IMG/VR virus record: IMGVR_UViG_3300036978_000205
Coordinates: 1 to 21,483 of that record
From: a virus
Direction: 5' to 3' (one strand)
DNA: 21,483 bases
In this document: positions 12,510 to 20,386 of the stretch, piece after piece
Layout of the letters: the number at the start of each line of letters is the position of its first letter
Numbering within the stretch: the first letter of the stretch is position 1
Translations under genes and position numbers: made by a program
The notes under the pieces: generated by a model
Seen by the model: only the letters and a program-made list of their open reading frames with translations
Database searches by the model: none
What the model was told of the DNA's origin: nothing

Positions 12510-13938
12510 AGCCCAAATTGACTATGCGCGTCAAAGACCGGAGGCGTTTCTAGCCCTCTGCATGGGTAAAACCCCAAGCGGTCTTCAAAAGGAGATGATC
12601 TCACACGCCCTCAATGACACGCGTTGGTACGCGGAATTGCCCCGTGGTCACGCCAAGACATCAACCTTCGCCCATTTAGCCGCATGGTGGATCGGGGTAA
12701 GACCAAACACCCGCATCAAGGTCATTGCTCAAACTGATGAACACGCGTCAGCGACTACTAAGTTTATCCGTGAAATCGTAAAGTCTTCTGCTTTCAAGGC
12801 TTGCTTCCCTCATGTCCGCTTGAAGTCAAGCGAAACAGGGGTGACCGCATGGAGCGTGACCACGCCGGGAATGAAAATGAGGCGTGACCCAACCGTTCAA
12901 GGCATGGGCATCTTTGGGCGCACGGGTGGACGCGCTGATGTCATGTGGCTTGATGACATCTGCGATCTCCGGAACTCCGTGTTGCAGCCCGCTCTGCGAA
13001 GTCAAGTCAAAGAGGCTTATGCCAACATTTGGCTTCCCATGCTTGACCCGTCTGCAACTCATGAGCCAAGGTTGTGGCGCACAGCCACCCCGTTTCATAC
13101 GGATGACTTGACGGCAGAGTGGCGCAGGGAATGTATCCACAACGGTACGCTGCTTCGCCGACCCTGCATGGGCTTGGAATCCCCGTGGGGCGAAGTCTTT
13201 ACGGAAGATGTCTTGCGCCGTGCGCGTGACGAAATGGGCGCATTGGCTTACGCCCGTGCGTATGAACTCGTACCGCTTTCCTCAGATCTTTTGATCTTTC
13301 GTCCTGAGTGGTTTGGGTACTACCCTCCGGATCAACTGCCATCTAACACGCGCACTATTGCGGGGATTGATTGGGGCTACGGGAAAGCGCAGCAGAGTCG
13401 AAACGACCCCGATTATTCGGTGTGCATCATTGGCGAGATTGACCACAACAGGAATCTGTACATCACAGAAATGCTACGGGTGCGAGAATCCTTTCCCGTG
13501 TTTGCCAAGCAAGCCGCTGAACTCTTGAACCGCCGTGGCGTTTCTGTGGTCTTGGCTGAAGCCAATGGAACCCAAAAGGGCATCTTTGACCAATTTGCCC
13601 TCATGACCAACCAACCCATGATGGCAATGGAACGCACCAAAGACAAGCACATCCGCGCTGCGGGCAGTCAACCATTCGTACAAAGCGGCAAACTCAAGTT
13701 CCCCACAGACCAAGACGGGAAAGTAATCCCCGTGTTTCAATCAGTCATTGACGAACTGTTGTCTTTTCCCGCCGGGGCGCACGATGACTGCGTGGATGTC
13801 ATCGTAGATATGTGCAGCGAGGCGGTTCGTGGGAGTCTTGGAGCGGCAGACAAGCAACGCCTCAAGGAACCCCAAGATGCCATCAACCGGATCTTTAGCG
13901 CACGGGAACCAAAAGGTGGCAAGGCATTCTTTTCTTGA
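12496..13938 (+). CDS. terL: terminase large subunit (packaging ATPase-nuclease)
   Basis: 480 residues from ATG 12496. ATPase domain: a Walker A-like PRGHAKTS (49-56), then VMWLDD as Walker B (149-154), and a coupling-type ATPFHTDD (197-204). Nuclease domain (RNase H-like): GIDWG (290-294, D292), LAEANG (353-358, E355) and HDDCVDV (429-435), giving the metal-binding acid triad. This motor drives DNA into the prohead and cuts it. An alternative start at 12478 exists but lies deeper in the small subunit gene. A 30-base gap follows, then the first RPG-motif gene. Confidence 0.95.
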   Translation: MTSVEAQIDYARQRPEAFLALCMGKTPSGLQKEMISHALNDTRWYAELPRGHAKTSTFAHLAAWWIGVRPNTRIKVIAQTDEHASATTKFIREIVKSSAFKACFPHVRLKSSETGVTAWSVTTPGMKMRRDPTVQGMGIFGRTGGRADVMWLDDICDLRNSVLQPALRSQVKEAYANIWLPMLDPSATHEPRLWRTATPFHTDDLTAEWRRECIHNGTLLRRPCMGLESPWGEVFTEDVLRRARDEMGALAYARAYELVPLSSDLLIFRPEWFGYYPPDQLPSNTRTIAGIDWGYGKAQQSRNDPDYSVCIIGEIDHNRNLYITEMLRVRESFPVFAKQAAELLNRRGVSVVLAEANGTQKGIFDQFALMTNQPMMAMERTKDKHIRAAGSQPFVQSGKLKFPTDQDGKVIPVFQSVIDELLSFPAGAHDDCVDVIVDMCSEAVRGSLGAADKQRLKEPQDAINRIFSAREPKGGKAFFS

Positions 13939-13968
13939 GCATGGCGGGCTTCCTAGTAGCATCAAAGC

Positions 13969-15135
13969 ATGAGCAACACTCGCAACGACATCGCAAAGCG
14001 TCTTGGACTAGTGCAGCCTAAAACCAAAATGGGTCGCGCTGAAAAGGTAATGACGGACGGCAGCGTCCACCTTGACTTCAAGGAAGCCAAGGAATGGCTT
14101 TCAAGCGTTAGTGATGACTCTTTGAAGTACATCATTTCTGATGCAAACGCCGCAGCCAAGGCAATGGGCGCAGACGGCAAGAAGTTCAACTACTACACAG
14201 ACCTCGCGTTGACGGCAGGACAGATTCTGCGAAGTACCAAGCGCGGCGGTCATCGACTCAATAGTTCTCTTGAAGCCAAGTCTTCCCGCCCCGGCGCAAA
14301 GGCGAAGTTTGCGGTAATTTATTCAGATTCTGCTCCCGGAGATCCACAGGTTACCCCACGACAATACCCGCGAAGAGTTGAAGTTCATTTTGCTATAGGC
14401 AAAACCGACTTTCTCTATTCGGTCAAGTATTTTGAAAATGGGAAATTGATTGGTGTGCATGAAAACCTATCGCGTGAGAAAGCGTTAGAAGACGCAAAGT
14501 CATTTATTCGTGCGGGACACCGTTACTCCCGCCCCGGCGCGAAAACGAAGTTCTTGCGAATTGACCCAAACAGCATCAACAGTTGGGAAATTCAAAGAGG
14601 TCGCAAGATCACTTCTGCGGGCAAGGGAACATGGGCATTTACTGATCCCTATGGCAAACTTGTAATTGTGCCAATCCTTGGGACATTCAAGGAAGCCGTT
14701 GCTTGGCTAAACAAGAACGGCGATTACAAAGGATCTAACGATTACTACAAGGTTGAAATGTCCCGCCCCGGCGCGAAGGCGAAGTTTGAAACCTATCCCT
14801 CAGATGAGGCTGCACCTACAGGGCAGGGCATACCGCAGTCAGCAAAGGATCTAGAAGAGTCTATTGCTTTTTTGACAGACAGAATTAATCGCCTCAAGAA
14901 GGGTTTGTTGGCTTATCCAAAAGCACTTAGCAAGGCAAGTGGATATGAAAAAGAGAGTTTGCTTCATCAACTTGAGAGGCAAAAGAACGACATAAAGAAT
15001 TTAGAAAAAGATGTTTTGACTTCTAAGGCTCTTTTAGCAAAACTCAAAAGCAACCCGGACATGAATCGCATCAATGGCAAGGGCAGATTGATGAAGTTGC
15101 AACGCTCTGTTCGCCCCGGCGTGAAGGTCAAGTAA
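13969..15135 (+). CDS. modular protein with repeated RPGAKAKF motifs
   Basis: 388 residues of no known family. The N-terminus MSNTRNDIAKRLGLVQP is shared with the protein at 19790-20377. The chain is cut into modules by SSRPGAKAKF-type motifs at residues 106-114, 187-195, 265-273 and, ending the protein, VRPGVKVK at 381-388. Module 1 (18-105) is helical; module 2 (115-186) and 3 (196-264) are alpha/beta with different sequences; module 4 (274-380) is a coiled coil rich in Leu/Lys. Composition is basic. No Shine-Dalgarno is clear; a weak promoter-like TTGAGC-16-TAGCAT ends six bases before the ATG. It lies between the terminase and head genes, which suggests a virion component, perhaps internal, but that is inference. 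Confidence 0.85.
   Translation: MSNTRNDIAKRLGLVQPKTKMGRAEKVMTDGSVHLDFKEAKEWLSSVSDDSLKYIISDANAAAKAMGADGKKFNYYTDLALTAGQILRSTKRGGHRLNSSLEAKSSRPGAKAKFAVIYSDSAPGDPQVTPRQYPRRVEVHFAIGKTDFLYSVKYFENGKLIGVHENLSREKALEDAKSFIRAGHRYSRPGAKTKFLRIDPNSINSWEIQRGRKITSAGKGTWAFTDPYGKLVIVPILGTFKEAVAWLNKNGDYKGSNDYYKVEMSRPGAKAKFETYPSDEAAPTGQGIPQSAKDLEESIAFLTDRINRLKKGLLAYPKALSKASGYEKESLLHQLERQKNDIKNLEKDVLTSKALLAKLKSNPDMNRINGKGRLMKLQRSVRPGVKVK
14284..14310 (+). repeat. RPG motif repeat 1 (SRPGAKAKF)
   Basis: Nine codons, residues 106-114 of the 13969 protein. The DNA is also conserved between copies (CCCGCCCCGGCG core). Confidence 0.85.
14527..14553 (+). repeat. RPG motif repeat 2 (SRPGAKTKF)
   Basis: Residues 187-195 of the 13969 protein; TCCCGCCCCGGCGCGAA is shared with repeat 3. 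Confidence 0.85.
14761..14787 (+). repeat. RPG motif repeat 3 (SRPGAKAKF)
   Basis: Residues 265-273 of the 13969 protein, identical in protein to repeat 1. Confidence 0.85.
15109..15132 (+). repeat. RPG motif repeat 4 (VRPGVKVK, C-terminal)
   Basis: The last eight residues (381-388) of the 13969 protein; the motif ends the protein where the Phe would be. Confidence 0.75.
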
Positions 15136-15644
15136 TGAACATGAACGCCGAATCAGTTGCCAAACGAGCAGCCGCTTCGGGGCGTTCGTTTACTCAACAA
15201 TGGATGCTTGACAACCAAGCGGAGCGCGATGCCTATGTGAAGCAGCGCGATGCTGCTGAACAGAAGCGGGCGTTGAAGTCAGCGGTTAACAACTCGCCGG
15301 AAGTCAAACAGGCTGAAGCAAACTTGGCAAAGGCGAAAGCCGATCTTGCAGACTTTGAGGTTCGCCGCCGCGCTGCGGAGATTGCGGGCGAACGCCTTGC
15401 ACAGCGGGAACAAGAACACGCCGCTTTGACCGCCAAGTTGGAGCAGCAGAAACGCGAAGCCGATGCCCGTGTTGCCAAGTTGGCTCAAGACAGGCAAGCA
15501 ATGGAAGCCCGTCACGCCGCAGATAGCAAGGCAAGGGAAGAGCGCACCGCTGAGTTGAAGCGCAAGATGGAAGAGAGCAAAGCGATGTATAAAGGCAACA
15601 CCACGATTTCAGCGTCCCTGTTAAGAAAGATGAGAACACGATGA
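15135..15644 (+). CDS. coiled-coil protein, possible internal or scaffold-like virion protein
   Basis: 169 residues starting at ATG 15135, sharing one base with the upstream stop (TAATG); a second Met at residue 3 is also possible. From about residue 28 to 155 it is one long, highly charged helix (Ala, Glu, Lys, Arg, Gln repeats such as AEANLAKAKADLADFEVRRR), a strong coiled-coil signature, with a basic C-terminus. There is no RPG motif. Position among head genes suggests a structural or assembly role, but coiled coils carry no functional information. Its stop overlaps the next ATG (ATGA). Confidence 0.8.
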   Translation: MNMNAESVAKRAAASGRSFTQQWMLDNQAERDAYVKQRDAAEQKRALKSAVNNSPEVKQAEANLAKAKADLADFEVRRRAAEIAGERLAQREQEHAALTAKLEQQKREADARVAKLAQDRQAMEARHAADSKAREERTAELKRKMEESKAMYKGNTTISASLLRKMRTR

Positions 15645-16201
15645 GCGCATTCTTTGCCACTCAGGCTGACCAAAGCCTCACTTTTCTTGTCTCGCAAAAG
15701 GTATCGGGTAATGCGCCTGTCTTGCCATTTAGGGGAATGGAGATTACTCGCTCAGCGCAATTTGTAGCAGGTGCAATAACGATGGGCGCGGATGTTGACA
15801 TTACGCAAACGGCAGGGACAGGGACGAGGTTTTATTTGGGTGTCACCGATGGTTCAGTAGAAAGTTTTAACAGCACGACTGCGGCAAATATCGGTGACCC
15901 AATTTCGTTTCAAGTTGGCAATGCTGTTCAAGTAAGCATTATGGAATCAGTTGTTGCCGGGGATACGCTGTATTTGCATCGTGACAACACAGGTCAATTT
16001 GCGGCAACCTACGAGCCGTCCATATTGGTTCCAAATACAACGCCTCCACCTGCATTTCTACAGCCTATTTATTGGCAAGAAGAGCGCGTGTTTGTCGCGC
16101 TTCAATCAGGAAGTGCCAACGAGTTAATTTGGGCTTACCGGATTTCCGCGTTTATGAATACTTACGAGATGGATCCACACACACTACCGGATGAAGCATA
16201 A
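15641..16201 (+). CDS. tandem head-decoration-like protein 1
   Basis: 186 residues, beta-rich. It carries GVTDGSV (67-73), followed by DPISFQVGNAVQVSI and AGDTLYL, the pattern of small capsid decoration or DUF2190-like head proteins (a strand, a Gly-bend with TD, a strand, then GD-x-L). Two paralogs follow directly (16201 and 16640). It differs by a longer C-terminal half with Pro-rich loop (PNTTPPPAFLQPIYW). Start overlaps the previous stop as ATGA. Decoration function is inferred from pattern and neighbourhood. Confidence 0.75.
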   Translation: MSAFFATQADQSLTFLVSQKVSGNAPVLPFRGMEITRSAQFVAGAITMGADVDITQTAGTGTRFYLGVTDGSVESFNSTTAANIGDPISFQVGNAVQVSIMESVVAGDTLYLHRDNTGQFAATYEPSILVPNTTPPPAFLQPIYWQEERVFVALQSGSANELIWAYRISAFMNTYEMDPHTLPDEA

Positions 16202-16638
16202 TGGGAATCCCTAATGAAACAATTAGTCTCAAGGCGGCTACGGCAATACTCCCGTACAGCATTGTTTATGTTGTTGGTGAGTTCGCGGTAAGCGCAACCC
16301 CATTAACGGGTAATCAACGAACCGATCAAGTAATTCCAATTGGTGTTACTGATGGATCCGTGTCTGATGTCAATGGGGTGTATCACGCGTTAGTAGGCGA
16401 GCCCGTGACATTGCAAATGGAGTATGTAGTTCAACTGCGGGCATCAAACGCAATAACCGCAGGGACAATGATTGAGGCTACAACCAATGGCGCGGCACTT
16501 GGAAGACCATATCCGTTTGATACTTTTGAAAACTTCAGATACGCGTTTTATCAATGCCTAGAAGGCTGCAACACGGGAGACATATTCCCTGCGATTAAAA
16601 TTGGATGCGGGATACGCCGTCCGGCAAGCGAGGCATAA
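16201..16638 (+). CDS. tandem head-decoration-like protein 2
   Basis: 145 residues starting at ATG 16201, sharing one base with the upstream stop (TAATG). GVTDGSV lies at 48-54, followed by GEPVTLQMEYVVQL (66-79) and an AITAGTMI segment, matching paralogs 1 and 3. Near the N-terminus it has LPYSIVYV, aligned with LPYSAVTI of paralog 3. The shortest of the three; the C-terminal half has a short Cys-containing part (YQCLEGC, IGCGIRR) not shared with paralog 1. Probable capsid-surface or head protein. Confidence 0.75.
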   Translation: MGIPNETISLKAATAILPYSIVYVVGEFAVSATPLTGNQRTDQVIPIGVTDGSVSDVNGVYHALVGEPVTLQMEYVVQLRASNAITAGTMIEATTNGAALGRPYPFDTFENFRYAFYQCLEGCNTGDIFPAIKIGCGIRRPASEA

Positions 16639-16639
16639 A

Positions 16640-17170
16640 ATGAAAACAGGAAATTCAGTACCGCAACTTATTGCAGGTGAAAATCTACTCCCGTATTCAG
16701 CCGTAACAATTACGGGAAACAGGATTTGTTCCGCTACTTATTTTGCCAATAGTTGCGTCATTGGAATTACGGATGGCTCTGTTTCAAAATACAACCATCA
16801 ATTTCACGCCACAACAGGAGAGCCTGTAAGTCTGCAATCAGGATCAATTGTTGTAGTGCGAATTAGGAGTTCGTATGACGCTGAAGTAAATACTTGGGTG
16901 TGCAGAAAAGGGTTCCCCTTAATTGTGACTCCAAACACAGCGGGTGCGTTTCAAGAAAACCCGTGGAACAACGGTGGTTATGCACAGCCGCAATACACTC
17001 CAATTCAATATGTCGCTCTTGAAACTGCTTCGTATGCAAACACGGAAGGTGTAGATCAAGAAATCTTGATATGGGCAATGAAGACATTCTCATACAACCA
17101 AGCACTATCGTCATCGGTTGAGCCTCCGGTAGGAGTGCTTCCGCCGGGTGGTGGTGCGTGGGAAGAATAA
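16640..17170 (+). CDS. tandem head-decoration-like protein 3
   Basis: 176 residues; ATG 16640 lies one base past the upstream stop, with no strong ribosome site, so reinitiation is likely. An earlier frame from 16601 overlaps paralog 2 and is rejected. GITDGSV (42-48) is followed by GEPVSLQSGSIVVVRI (60-75), and LPYSAV lies near residue 17. The C-terminus is Pro/Gly-rich (SSVEPPVGVLPPGGG), like a flexible exposed tail. Probably a head decoration or fibre-like protein. Confidence 0.75.
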   Translation: MKTGNSVPQLIAGENLLPYSAVTITGNRICSATYFANSCVIGITDGSVSKYNHQFHATTGEPVSLQSGSIVVVRIRSSYDAEVNTWVCRKGFPLIVTPNTAGAFQENPWNNGGYAQPQYTPIQYVALETASYANTEGVDQEILIWAMKTFSYNQALSSSVEPPVGVLPPGGGAWEE

Positions 17171-17173
17171 AAA

Positions 17174-18619
17174 ATGCAAAATGACAATCCACTAACAAAC
17201 GGTCTGCCTCCTGCCAAGCGTCCCCGCAAGCCACTTCCGGCTCCGGTTGATCGCGGCATTCAGCAGCCACTCGCAACGAGCGTTGAATTACAGCGTTCGT
17301 TCTTTGCGTCAGCAGACAAGATGTTGCGGAACAGCAGCATCGCGTATCGGCTGAACCCGCAGTATCAGCAGATGATGCGGGCAGACGCGGACATTGAAGG
17401 TGTGTTGCGTTCGCTTCAAGTCACGCTTGCCTCGCTTGAGTGGGCAGTCATTTCAGCGGATGACGAAGACGAGCGTACAAAGGCGTTTGCAAAGCGCATC
17501 GGCGAAATCTTTGATGCCATGCCGCGCCGGAGTGATTTCGTTCGTTCAATGCACGAAGCCGTTTGGTACGGGAACGCCGCTTGCAATTTCGTGTACGCCA
17601 AGGATGAGCGACTAGGCATCATGGTCAAGGAGTGGTATCCGTTCCACCCTGACACGCTTTCTTACGATCAGCGCGGAAACCTAGCCATGCGCGTGGGTGC
17701 GGCATACGGTGCTAGTGGTCCTTCCGAACAGAACATCGGCTTTGATGCGCGGGTTCATATCTTCACCGATCTAGAGCGCAAGGCTGTCATTCTCCACAAG
17801 GTGTTTATCAACGCACCTGATTTCAATGACCCCAACACTTCTGAATCAATCTATCGCGGCGTGGGTGCGCGTGACATCTGTTGGTTCATGTGGCTTGCCA
17901 AGCAAGAGATTCTGCAAGATGCCATTACCTACGCGGAGCGATACGCGATGGGCATTCGCGTTGGTTACTACCCGTTAGGGCAGGACGCGGGGCGCGGCAT
18001 GATGGAGAATGTCCTTGCCAACCTGACCAACGACAACAGCGTCTTGTTGCCAATGACAGGCACGGACAAGATTTACGACATTGACATCAAGGAGCCAAAC
18101 GCCGGACGGGCGCAGATCTTCTTGGAGTTGGTGAATTGGTTCTCCGGCAAGATCAAGGAAGCCATCCTTGGGCAGTCGCTGTCAAGCGAAGCGGGTGGCA
18201 CGGGCATGGGTAGCGGGGTGGCAAACCTTCATGCCGACACGCTTTCCCGGATTATCCGTTACCACGCTGACGCTCTTGCGGACAGCATGACCACGGATTT
18301 CGTGCGGGTGGTTGCCAAGATGCTTGGGGCTACGGACAAGGAAGCCTCTGCGCTTCGGTTTGTGTTTGCCCCTGAGCGTCCTGATCCAAAGGAGCGGTTG
18401 GAAGCCATTGAGAAGTTCGTGACGATGGGCGGGCGCGTCAGCGAACGCGAAGTCCGCGATCTGCTTGGACTCTCGCAACCCGCCAATGACGAGCCAATCC
18501 TTGGAGCGGAAAAGAGCGGCAACCCCATAAGTGACATGATGGGGTCACTTGCGGCTCCTGAAGGGGAGCAACCTGAAGCAAATGCTCCTACCGCCTTTAG
18601 CCGCCGTGCATGGGTCTAA
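17174..18619 (+). CDS. portal protein, DUF935 (Mu gp29-like)
   Basis: 481 residues. The central to C-terminal part carries the DUF935 hallmark KEAILGQSLSSEAGG (328-342) followed by GSGVANLHADTL and a helix (ADSMTTDFV), as in Mu gp29. The N-terminal half contains the DNA-tunnel-type helices (ADADIEGVLRSLQVTLASLEW). The portal forms the ring through which the terminase pumps DNA and to which the tail attaches. The start at 17174 has GGAAG upstream. It is followed within a codon overlap by the gpF-like gene, the usual order of Mu-like heads. Confidence 0.95.
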   Translation: MQNDNPLTNGLPPAKRPRKPLPAPVDRGIQQPLATSVELQRSFFASADKMLRNSSIAYRLNPQYQQMMRADADIEGVLRSLQVTLASLEWAVISADDEDERTKAFAKRIGEIFDAMPRRSDFVRSMHEAVWYGNAACNFVYAKDERLGIMVKEWYPFHPDTLSYDQRGNLAMRVGAAYGASGPSEQNIGFDARVHIFTDLERKAVILHKVFINAPDFNDPNTSESIYRGVGARDICWFMWLAKQEILQDAITYAERYAMGIRVGYYPLGQDAGRGMMENVLANLTNDNSVLLPMTGTDKIYDIDIKEPNAGRAQIFLELVNWFSGKIKEAILGQSLSSEAGGTGMGSGVANLHADTLSRIIRYHADALADSMTTDFVRVVAKMLGATDKEASALRFVFAPERPDPKERLEAIEKFVTMGGRVSEREVRDLLGLSQPANDEPILGAEKSGNPISDMMGSLAAPEGEQPEANAPTAFSRRAWV

Positions 18620-19740
18620 TGGCAAAAAGGTCTATTGCCGATCTGTTTCGCGCCGTCTATGCAGACGGGGACAAGGCGTACCGCGCAGCGGTAGCGGCTC
18701 AGATCACCAATGACAACCCTGCGGAAGCGTGGGACAGATGGAAGAGCAACACGGCTGCGCTGCTGTTGATTTCATGGGCGGCGGGCGCACACGCAAGCCT
18801 ATACGCTGCAAAGGTTAAGACCGTCAAGAAGCCTCAACCTGTCAAGTTTGACCGTGACATCCCTGAGTTCTTGCTTCGTTTTGAAAGTGGTGCAGCCCGA
18901 CAGGTCGTTGACCGATACATGGAATTGCTCCCGATTACGAGGGAGCGTTGGAACGCGCTTGTGGACTACGCGTTTCAGGCTGCGGACGAGATGACCAAAG
19001 ATGAGGCGGCAACCGCGCTCCTAAAGATGGTTGAGCGCAGTCCTGACCTTGCCAAGATTGTGTTCCCGGCGGCAATGGGCGCGAAACCAAAGCCCGTCCC
19101 CGGTATGAAGATTGTGACCGGGTTGCCTGAAGAGGTGCAGAAGCGGCGTACTCCCGGCGTTCAAGCGGTAGTCCAAGGCACATTCTTTGTCACAGGCATG
19201 ACGCAGAAGCAGGTGGAATCAACGCGTAACCTGTTAGCAAAGACCATTAGGGGTGAGGTTACGACCTCTGTTGCCGGAAAAAAACTCCTTGAATTGGGCG
19301 TGGGCGATTTCGTTCAACAGTCTGTGATTGCTACAGGTACAGACTTGACGGCTGCGCGGCTTGAAACCGTCTACCGGACAAACTTGAACCGGGCGCAAAC
19401 CCAAGGGCGGCTAGACATTTGCCGGGACGATACGGTCAAGGCGTTTGTGCCTGTCATGCAGTTCCGGGCTACCAAGGACAACCGGACTCGCCCAAGCCAC
19501 AAGGCAATGAACGGCTATGTCGCAACGGTTGAGCAGATTGACAATCAGGGAATTCCCGCCCCGCTTGGCTTCAATTGCCGTTGCTCTTGGACTCCCGTTT
19601 CCCTGTTTACGGCAGTATCCAATGGATGGGCAACGGAAGACGGCAGACCAAATTACGATGCCATTCGCAAGCACAACGGGCTGCGTCAAAATCTCATTGA
19701 CAGCGGTGCAGTCCCTGACCCCGGTTTCATCTCAGGATAA
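18619..19740 (+). CDS. minor head protein, Mu gpF-like
   Basis: 373 residues from ATG 18619, sharing one base with the portal stop (TAATG); an ATG at 18610 is an alternative. The C-terminal third has the Phage_Mu_F signature: YRTNLNRAQTQGR, then DNRTRPSHKAMNG (about 287-299) and GFNCRCSW (317-324), a set of Arg, His and Cys residues typical of the family. Proteins of this family are minor capsid or prohead morphogenesis components. The N-terminal half is helical with an Ala-rich stretch (LLLISWAAGAHASLYAAK). Ends 41 bases before the second RPG-motif gene. Confidence 0.92.
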   Translation: MAKRSIADLFRAVYADGDKAYRAAVAAQITNDNPAEAWDRWKSNTAALLLISWAAGAHASLYAAKVKTVKKPQPVKFDRDIPEFLLRFESGAARQVVDRYMELLPITRERWNALVDYAFQAADEMTKDEAATALLKMVERSPDLAKIVFPAAMGAKPKPVPGMKIVTGLPEEVQKRRTPGVQAVVQGTFFVTGMTQKQVESTRNLLAKTIRGEVTTSVAGKKLLELGVGDFVQQSVIATGTDLTAARLETVYRTNLNRAQTQGRLDICRDDTVKAFVPVMQFRATKDNRTRPSHKAMNGYVATVEQIDNQGIPAPLGFNCRCSWTPVSLFTAVSNGWATEDGRPNYDAIRKHNGLRQNLIDSGAVPDPGFISG

Positions 19741-19743
19741 TCC

Positions 19744-19765
19744 ACCACTACATATAGTGGTTTCT
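19744..19765 (+). terminator. weak terminator-like hairpin after the gpF-like gene
   Basis: ACCACTA (19744-19750), loop CATA, TAGTGGT (19755-19761) followed by TTCT. The stem is good but the T-run is short, so it may be an mRNA-stabilising or partial terminator. Confidence 0.45.
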
Positions 19766-19789
19766 AAGAAAGACGATACTATGAGCAGC

Positions 19790-20377
19790 ATGAGCAACAC
19801 TCGTAAGGACATTGCAGCGCGTCTTGGATCAGCGCAGCCTAATGATCGTCCCGGCAAAAAGGCAAAGTTTGGTCGTATTGATTCAATGCTTGATTATGCA
19901 AAAAAACTTGATAGCCAACTTGATTCAATTAGGTCGGATATGTTTCTGTTGCAGACTCGCCGTCTTGGAAGGGTAATAGGTGGCTTGATAAGAGCCCAAA
20001 AGTCAAACGATGAATCACAACTTGATGCATTGTCAAATGAATTGAATTTCATTCGATCAGAAGCCAATAAAGTTTGTAATGAGAAGTTTTCTCGCCCCGG
20101 CGTGAAGGCGAAGTTTGAAGCAACCCCCGCTCTTAAAAACTTTGTTCGGCAATGGAATCGCCTTGAAGATCAAAATTATCACCCCGAATGCGTTCTGTTG
20201 ATTTCCAAATTTATTGGCACTCCGCAAGATGTTGCTAATTCTCAACGGCTAGTCAAGATAATGGACAAGGGGTTTGATCCGTCTGCGAATGTAGAACTAG
20301 GCGAAATTAGAGATCGCTTGTGGAAACAAGTTCGTGCAAAGTATGGAAATGAAACAGTCAACAAGTTGATGGGATAA
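19790..20377 (+). CDS. second RPG-motif modular protein, paralog of 13969
   Basis: 195 residues from ATG 19790, the start that keeps the shared N-terminus MSNTRKDIAARLGSAQP; ATG 19781, nine bases earlier, is an alternative with a slightly better AAGAAAG upstream. The first motif DRPGKKAKF is at 19-27 and SRPGVKAKF at 101-109. Between them is a coiled-coil-like helical module (SMLDYAKKLDSQLDSIRSD); after the second is an unrelated helical module (110-195). The modules do not resemble those of the 13969 protein, while the tag and motifs do. It lies between the gpF-like gene and the protease/scaffold gene. Confidence 0.85.
   Translation: MSNTRKDIAARLGSAQPNDRPGKKAKFGRIDSMLDYAKKLDSQLDSIRSDMFLLQTRRLGRVIGGLIRAQKSNDESQLDALSNELNFIRSEANKVCNEKFSRPGVKAKFEATPALKNFVRQWNRLEDQNYHPECVLLISKFIGTPQDVANSQRLVKIMDKGFDPSANVELGEIRDRLWKQVRAKYGNETVNKLMG
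19844..19870 (+). repeat. RPG motif repeat 5 (DRPGKKAKF)
   Basis: Residues 19-27 of the 19790 protein, directly after the shared N-terminal tag; the DNA is more diverged than in the other copies. Confidence 0.75.
20090..20116 (+). repeat. RPG motif repeat 6 (SRPGVKAKF)
   Basis: Residues 101-109 of the 19790 protein; CGCCCCGGCGTGAAGG is shared at DNA level with repeat 4. Confidence 0.85.
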
Positions 20378-20386
20378 TAATACCTT

